This document shows, one piece after another, positions 4,901-7,847 of a DNA stretch of 7,847 nucleotides. The stretch spans positions 1 to 7,847 of the forward strand of contig JAGOUF010000093.1 in assembly GCA_018061385.1 (NCBI GenBank). Direction: 5' to 3'. Below the pieces are notes generated by a model, which saw only the letters and a program-made list of their open reading frames with translations, was not told where the DNA came from and made no database searches. Numbering within the stretch: position 1 is the first letter of the stretch; every line of letters starts with the position of its first letter. Source of the stretch: Chitinophagaceae bacterium (lineage in GTDB: Bacteria > Bacteroidota > Bacteroidia > Chitinophagales > Chitinophagaceae). Made by a program: the position numbers and the translations under genes.

Positions 4901-5419
4901 ATGACTAAACAACAAAAAAACGAAGTGATTGAAGTTCTCAAGGAGAAATTCTCACAATACAATAACTTTTATATTACCGATACAGAGTCTTTATCTGTAG
5001 CACAAATAGGTAAATTACGTAAAGCTTGTTTTGATAAACAAGTTGAAGTAAAAGTGGCTAAAAACACTTTAATTAAAAAAGCTTTAGAAAGTTTAGACAG
5101 TGAAAAATATGCAGGTATTTTTGATAGTTTGCACAATGTAACTGCATTAATGTTCAGCGAAAATCCTAAAGAACCAGCTGTTATTATTTCAGCTTTTCGT
5201 AAAGCAAATAACAAAAGCGAAAAACCAGTTTTAAAAGCTGCATTTATTAATGGAGATATTTATACTGGCGATGATCAACTAAAAGCTCTTACTCAAATTA
5301 AAACTAAGAATGAGCTTATTGGTGAAGTTATTGGATTGTTGCAAAGCCCTGCTAAACGTGTATTGGCTGCATTGTTGCACCACCACGAAAAGCAAGCTGA
5401 AACAGCAACTGCTGAGTAA
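4901..5419 (+). CDS. rplJ: Large ribosomal subunit protein uL10
   Basis: 172 residues, typical of uL10. The N-terminal rRNA-binding domain includes the conserved opening helix (KNEVIEVLKEKFSQYNNFYIT) and VKVAKNTLIKKAL (50-62). TALMFSENPKEPAVIISAF follows (81-99). The C-terminal helix, GLLQSPAKRVLAALLHHHE (145-163), is the platform that bL12 dimers dock on. uL10 anchors the flexible L12 stalk next to uL11 on 23S rRNA and recruits translational GTPases. The gap after rplA is 54 bp and contains a perfect hairpin; no SD is present (AATTTAGTTATG). It is followed by a long, structured 129-bp spacer before rplL, suggesting that the two partners, needed at different copy numbers, are adjusted separately after transcription. 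Confidence 0.97.
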   Translation: MTKQQKNEVIEVLKEKFSQYNNFYITDTESLSVAQIGKLRKACFDKQVEVKVAKNTLIKKALESLDSEKYAGIFDSLHNVTALMFSENPKEPAVIISAFRKANNKSEKPVLKAAFINGDIYTGDDQLKALTQIKTKNELIGEVIGLLQSPAKRVLAALLHHHEKQAETATAE

Positions 5420-5548
5420 TACCCTGTTCCCTAAAGTGGGAATAAAAAATGTATCAAATACCCAATGTCTCTGAGGTTAAAATGAGACAATATTAATAAC
5501 CATCCGCTGGAGTTTTATAAACAATGAAAGCGGTTAAAATGTAAAAAA
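5420..5548 (+). promoter_or_regulatory. Structured rplJ–rplL intercistronic region
   Basis: Three hairpins occur in 129 nt: TTCCC/GGGAA (5427-5431 and 5438-5442), TGTCTC/GAGACA (5466-5471 and 5484-5489), and CCGCT/AGCGG (5504-5508 and 5529-5533). GGTTAAAATG occurs twice, at 5475-5484 and 5532-5541. The second copy ends in an ATG immediately followed by TAA, a start-stop pair at 5539-5544, only 4 nt before the rplL ATG. No TAnnTTTG promoter is visible. The region probably acts at the RNA level (processing, stability or rplL initiation). Confidence 0.5.
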
Positions 5549-5920
5549 ATGGCAGACATTAAAGCATTGGCTGAACAATTAGTAAGCTTAACAGTAAAAG
5601 ACGTACAAGAATTAGCAGATGTATTAAAAGCTGATTACGGCATTGAACCAGCTGCTGCTGCAGTTGTAGTTGCTGCAGGTGGTGGCGAAGCTGCTGTTGT
5701 AGAAGAGAAAACAGCTTTTGACGTAATCTTAGTTAGCGGTGGTGCAAGCAAATTAGGCGTAGTTAAAATCGTAAAAGAATTAACTGGCTTAGGTTTGAAA
5801 GAAGCTAAAGATTTAGTTGATGGTGCTCCAAAACCAGTTAAAGAAGGCGTTTCTAAAGCTGAAGCTGAAGAAGTTGCTGCTAAATTAAAAGAAGCAGGTG
5901 CTGAAGTAGAAGTTAAATAA
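5549..5920 (+). CDS. rplL: Large ribosomal subunit protein bL12 (L7/L12)
   Basis: 123 residues, normal for bL12. The N-terminal dimerisation helices (about 1-33, [19 protein letters not shown]) are followed by an Ala/Gly/Val-rich hinge (about 35-52, [20 protein letters not shown]). The C-terminal factor-binding domain contains [27 protein letters not shown] and [17 protein letters not shown]. It is the multicopy stalk protein that contacts EF-Tu, EF-G, IF2 and RF3. The long leader in front is consistent with its need for several copies per ribosome. The ATG sits in an A-rich context without an SD. Unlike the near-universal bacterial arrangement, rpoB does not follow; a strong terminator begins 23 nt after the stop codon. 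Confidence 0.98.
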   Translation: MADIKALAEQLVSLTVKDVQELADVLKADYGIEPAAAAVVVAAGGGEAAVVEEKTAFDVILVSGGASKLGVVKIVKELTGLGLKEAKDLVDGAPKPVKEGVSKAEAEEVAAKLKEAGAEVEVK

Positions 5921-5943
5921 TTTCACTTTACACTCAATAAATA

Positions 5944-5969
5944 GGCCCTGCAATTTGCAGGGCTTTTTT
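5944..5969 (+). terminator. Intrinsic terminator ending the rplKAJL operon
   Basis: GCCCTGC (5945-5951) pairs with GCAGGGC (5957-5963), with loop AATTT, and is followed by TTTTTT (5964-5969). The stem and tail repeat those of the hpf terminator; only the loop differs, by one base. It closes the operon where rpoB would normally be expected. Confidence 0.93.
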
Positions 5970-6090
5970 GTGCTTCAAAATCATCAAATTGCACTTTGTT
6001 GGGTCATAGAAATTTTTAAGTAGAATATTAAAACAGGCTTAAAAATTAATATAACAACAAATCCTTAACTATCTAGTCGAGAAAATAAAT

Positions 6091-6098
6091 TAATCTTG
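6091..6098 (+). promoter_or_regulatory. Possible -7 box just before the 6106 ORF
   Basis: TAATCTTG matches TAnnTTTG except at one base and is identical to the octamer at 77-84. It ends 7 nt before the ATG at 6106, so a transcript from it would be leaderless or nearly so. No TTTG lies at the right distance upstream, so this is a weak call. Confidence 0.25.
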
Positions 6099-6105
6099 CA
6101 CTTCA

Positions 6106-6495
6106 ATGAAAGCAAGAATCAGATTAGCTCGTTTTTTTACTTATATAGTAGCTTTTCAGCTGCTCAATTTAAGTATTTATAATGCAGAATTTGAAATACC
6201 TCAAGCATCAAAATCTCTTGCAAATACTGTAGATGAAACAGATTCTTTTATTGAGTTTATAGCCGAAAATATTTTTCACATTAAAGACATTCAAACGAAA
6301 TCAGCTCACAAAAACAGCAGCAAACAAAGTCATTTACACAAATCTTTTCAAGCAAAACTTTTCTGGTGCACTTCCGATATTTATACTTTCAATGCACCCA
6401 AAATTGTGGTTCATTCTCCTATAAGTTTGTCAATCAATTATTCTTATCTTTTTTGTAAAGAAATTAATCCTCCTCCGCCTAAAAATTTATCTTAA
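6106..6495 (+). CDS. Small unrecognised protein with an N-terminal hydrophobic segment, upstream of an RND efflux adaptor
   Basis: 129 residues that I do not recognise. The N-terminus is basic (MKARIRLAR) followed by a hydrophobic stretch FFTYIVAFQLLNLSI (10-24), compatible with a signal peptide or a single membrane anchor. Residues 43-61 are acidic (DETDSFIEFIAENIFHIKD). Residues 65-80 are rich in Ser, His and Lys (SAHKNSSKQSHLHKS), and the C-terminus ends in four prolines (122-125) before KNLS. Three histidines at 68, 76 and 78, together with C88 and C117, could bind metal, but no known motif is formed. Length, codon use like its neighbours and a clean start argue for a real gene. My impression is that small exported proteins of this shape are common beside RND efflux genes in Bacteroidota, so a link to the adaptor at 6745 is plausible. 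The 249-bp gap suggests separate transcripts. Confidence 0.55.
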   Translation: MKARIRLARFFTYIVAFQLLNLSIYNAEFEIPQASKSLANTVDETDSFIEFIAENIFHIKDIQTKSAHKNSSKQSHLHKSFQAKLFWCTSDIYTFNAPKIVVHSPISLSINYSYLFCKEINPPPPKNLS

Positions 6496-6501
6496 AAGGC
6501 C

Positions 6502-6551
6502 ATAGCAATCATGCTATATTCTTGGTTAACATATACAAGCAAATATTGCTT
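6502..6551. other. Two small hairpins after the 6106 ORF
   Basis: ATAGCA (6502-6507) pairs with TGCTAT (6512-6517) around ATCA, and AAGCAA (6537-6542) pairs with TTGCTT (6546-6551) around ATA. Neither is followed by a T-run. They may stabilise the 3' end of the transcript. Confidence 0.35.
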
Positions 6552-6578
6552 TAAGTGTTCAGCCACAGCTCAACTTTA

Positions 6579-6600
6579 GTTGTTTAAAACAATTTTTTTT
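6579..6600 (+). terminator. Weak terminator candidate after the 6106 ORF
   Basis: TTGTTT (about 6580-6585) pairs with AAACAA (6587-6592) and is followed by eight T residues up to 6600. A second small stem, CAAC/GTTG (6571-6574 and 6579-6582), overlaps it. The stem is nearly all A-U with a loop too short to keep every pair, so efficiency is doubtful. Confidence 0.35.
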
Positions 6601-6609
6601 ACCAGTAAT

Positions 6610-6630
6610 CTTATACATTAAACGTATAAG
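6610..6630. promoter_or_regulatory. Operator-like inverted repeat upstream of the efflux adaptor gene
   Basis: CTTATAC (6610-6616) and GTATAAG (6624-6630) are perfect 7-bp inverted arms separated by 7 nt. Their centres are 14 bp apart, near one and a third helical turns. The repeat lies 115-135 bp before the adaptor ATG and just upstream of the best promoter candidate. Dimeric repressors such as TetR-family proteins often control RND operons through sites of this form, but no regulator gene is in the window. Confidence 0.4.
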
Positions 6631-6632
6631 CA

Positions 6633-6667
6633 TTGTTTATCAATTGTATTGAATGAAGTAGATTTTG
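6633..6667 (+). promoter_or_regulatory. Weak promoter candidate for the efflux operon
   Basis: TTG at 6633-6635 lies 23 nt before TAGATTTTG (6659-6667), which resembles TAnnTTTG with one extra base between TA and TTTG. No exact match exists elsewhere between 6496 and 6744. If used, the leader would be about 70 nt long. Confidence 0.25.
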
Positions 6668-6744
6668 GTAGTACAAAATTTCACCTCATCAGCAATGATA
6701 GTATTATCCAATAATATCTTAACGCCCTTTTCAAAATAAAAAAT

Positions 6745-7824
6745 ATGTACAAAAAACTTTTAAGTATTTGCACCATTGGTGTATTTATGTTTATTGCTTG
6801 CAAACCTAAAGAAGAAGAAAAAAAAGAAGAAGGCAAATACACTGTAACTAGTCCAATTGCAATGGATACAACTGTTACAAAAGAGTATATCGCTCAAATA
6901 CAATCAATTCAAAATATAGAAATAAGAGCACAAGTAAAAGGTTTTTTAGAAGGAGTGAATGTAGATGAAGGCAAACATGTAAATGCCGGAGAAACACTTT
7001 TTACCATAATGTCTAAGGCCTATGAAGCAGAAGTGTTGAAGCAAAAAGCTGAAGTGAAAACTGCAGAAATTGAATTGTTGAATACAAAAAAATTAGCAGA
7101 TAAAAACATTGTATCCAATGCTGAGTTGGCAATGGCTCAAGCTAAATTGGATAAAGAAAAAGCTGAATTAAGCAAGGCCGAATTGGAACTTTCTTTTACC
7201 AAAATAAAAGCCCCTTTTAATGGCATTACTGATAGAATAAAATTTAAGAAAGGAAGCCTCATTGACGAAGGTGGTTTATTAACCACTTTATCAAACAACA
7301 GTGAAGTATTTGTCTACTTCAATTTATCCGAAACAGAATATTTAGATTTTAAAAATCAAAAAAATAACGAACACCAAAAAGTGAGTTTAATACTGGCGAA
7401 TGGAGATATACATAAATACAAAGGCGAAATTGAAACAATTGAAGGAGAGTTCGACAATGCTACAGGTAACATTGCTTTTAGAGCCAAATTTCCCAACCCT
7501 GATTTCTTATTGAAGCATGGCGAAACTGGAAAAATTAGTTTAACAGTTCCTCTTAAAAATGTTTTAATTATTCCTCAAAAATGTACTTACGAATTACAAG
7601 ATAAAATTTTTGTTTATGTACTTGGTAACGACAATAAAATTAAATCTAGAAATATCACCATCAAACAAAAATTATCCAATATTTATATTGTTGATAAAGG
7701 ATTAGAAGTAGGTGATAAAATACTACTAGATGGTTTGCAATCTGCTAAAGAAGATGAAAAAATTGAAGCTGAATTTGTTCCAGCAAAAGAAGTTATCAAT
7801 CATCTTCAGTTAATTAAACAGTAG
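6745..7824 (+). CDS. RND efflux pump periplasmic adaptor (membrane fusion protein), lipoprotein
   Basis: 359 residues, an AcrA/MexA-like size. The signal MYKKLLSICTIGVFMFIAC has a lipobox ending in C19, so the mature protein is lipid-anchored; a charged linker follows (KPKEEEKKEEG). Domains run in the usual nested order: lipoyl half 1 (about 57-90, RAQVKGFLEGVNVDEGKHV then AGETLFTI), an α-helical coiled-coil hairpin (about 92-147), lipoyl half 2 (FTKIKAPFNGITDRIKFKKGSLI, 151-173), a β-barrel (about 187-265) and a membrane-proximal domain (about 266-340). The adaptor joins an inner-membrane RND transporter to a TolC-like outer-membrane channel to expel drugs or other small molecules. The substrate cannot be read from the sequence; the metal-binding motifs of heavy-metal adaptors are not evident. 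The stop is 23 bp from the window edge, and the permease gene presumably follows. Confidence 0.92.
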   Translation: MYKKLLSICTIGVFMFIACKPKEEEKKEEGKYTVTSPIAMDTTVTKEYIAQIQSIQNIEIRAQVKGFLEGVNVDEGKHVNAGETLFTIMSKAYEAEVLKQKAEVKTAEIELLNTKKLADKNIVSNAELAMAQAKLDKEKAELSKAELELSFTKIKAPFNGITDRIKFKKGSLIDEGGLLTTLSNNSEVFVYFNLSETEYLDFKNQKNNEHQKVSLILANGDIHKYKGEIETIEGEFDNATGNIAFRAKFPNPDFLLKHGETGKISLTVPLKNVLIIPQKCTYELQDKIFVYVLGNDNKIKSRNITIKQKLSNIYIVDKGLEVGDKILLDGLQSAKEDEKIEAEFVPAKEVINHLQLIKQ

Positions 7825-7847
7825 TTCACCAAAGCGTGAATGTGTAC

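Overview
The window is AT-rich chromosomal DNA, very probably from a member of the Bacteroidota; my guess is a Chitinophagaceae-like lineage. The evidence is the rpsU–xerC–hpf gene order typical of that phylum, TAnnTTTG-type promoter boxes, and the lack of Shine-Dalgarno sequences before almost every gene. The one exception is rpsU, which has a textbook AAAGGAGG. I see no phage, IS element or CRISPR.

Layout. At the left edge (1-45, minus strand) are the first 15 codons of riboflavin synthase. Diverging from it is a polytopic membrane protein (95-1432) that resembles GT-C/TMTC-type glycosyltransferases but lacks TPRs. Next come rpsU (bS21; 1509-1703) with its own promoter, SD and terminator, then xerC (1768-2670), whose ATG abuts the rpsU terminator T-tract. 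A 362-bp spacer follows, holding a three-hairpin repeat-like element and two near-identical 18-mers 60 bp apart, and then hpf (3033-3332) with a strong terminator. A 351-bp gene-free stretch carries a promoter and a structured leader. It leads into the ribosomal stalk block rplK–rplA–rplJ–rplL (3684-5920), which ends at a terminator almost identical to the one after hpf.

Beyond that (5970-7847) the character changes. There is a small unrecognised secreted or membrane-anchored protein (6106-6495), a hairpin-rich spacer with an operator-like inverted repeat, and a lipoprotein periplasmic adaptor of an RND efflux pump (6745-7824). The pump's permease presumably follows outside the window.

The genes between rpsU and rplL concern ribosome assembly, initiation and hibernation: bS21 at the anti-SD, HPF in dormant ribosomes, and L11/L1/L10/L12 at the stalks. 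The main oddities are positional and regulatory. The tuf–tRNA–secE–nusG genes that I expect between hpf and rplK are absent, as is rpoBC after rplL. The rpsU ribosome-binding site is unique in the window, and several leaders contain potential alternative RNA folds. I found no clear new protein system; the best leads are these leaders, the repeat-like element, and the unrecognised ORF next to the efflux gene.
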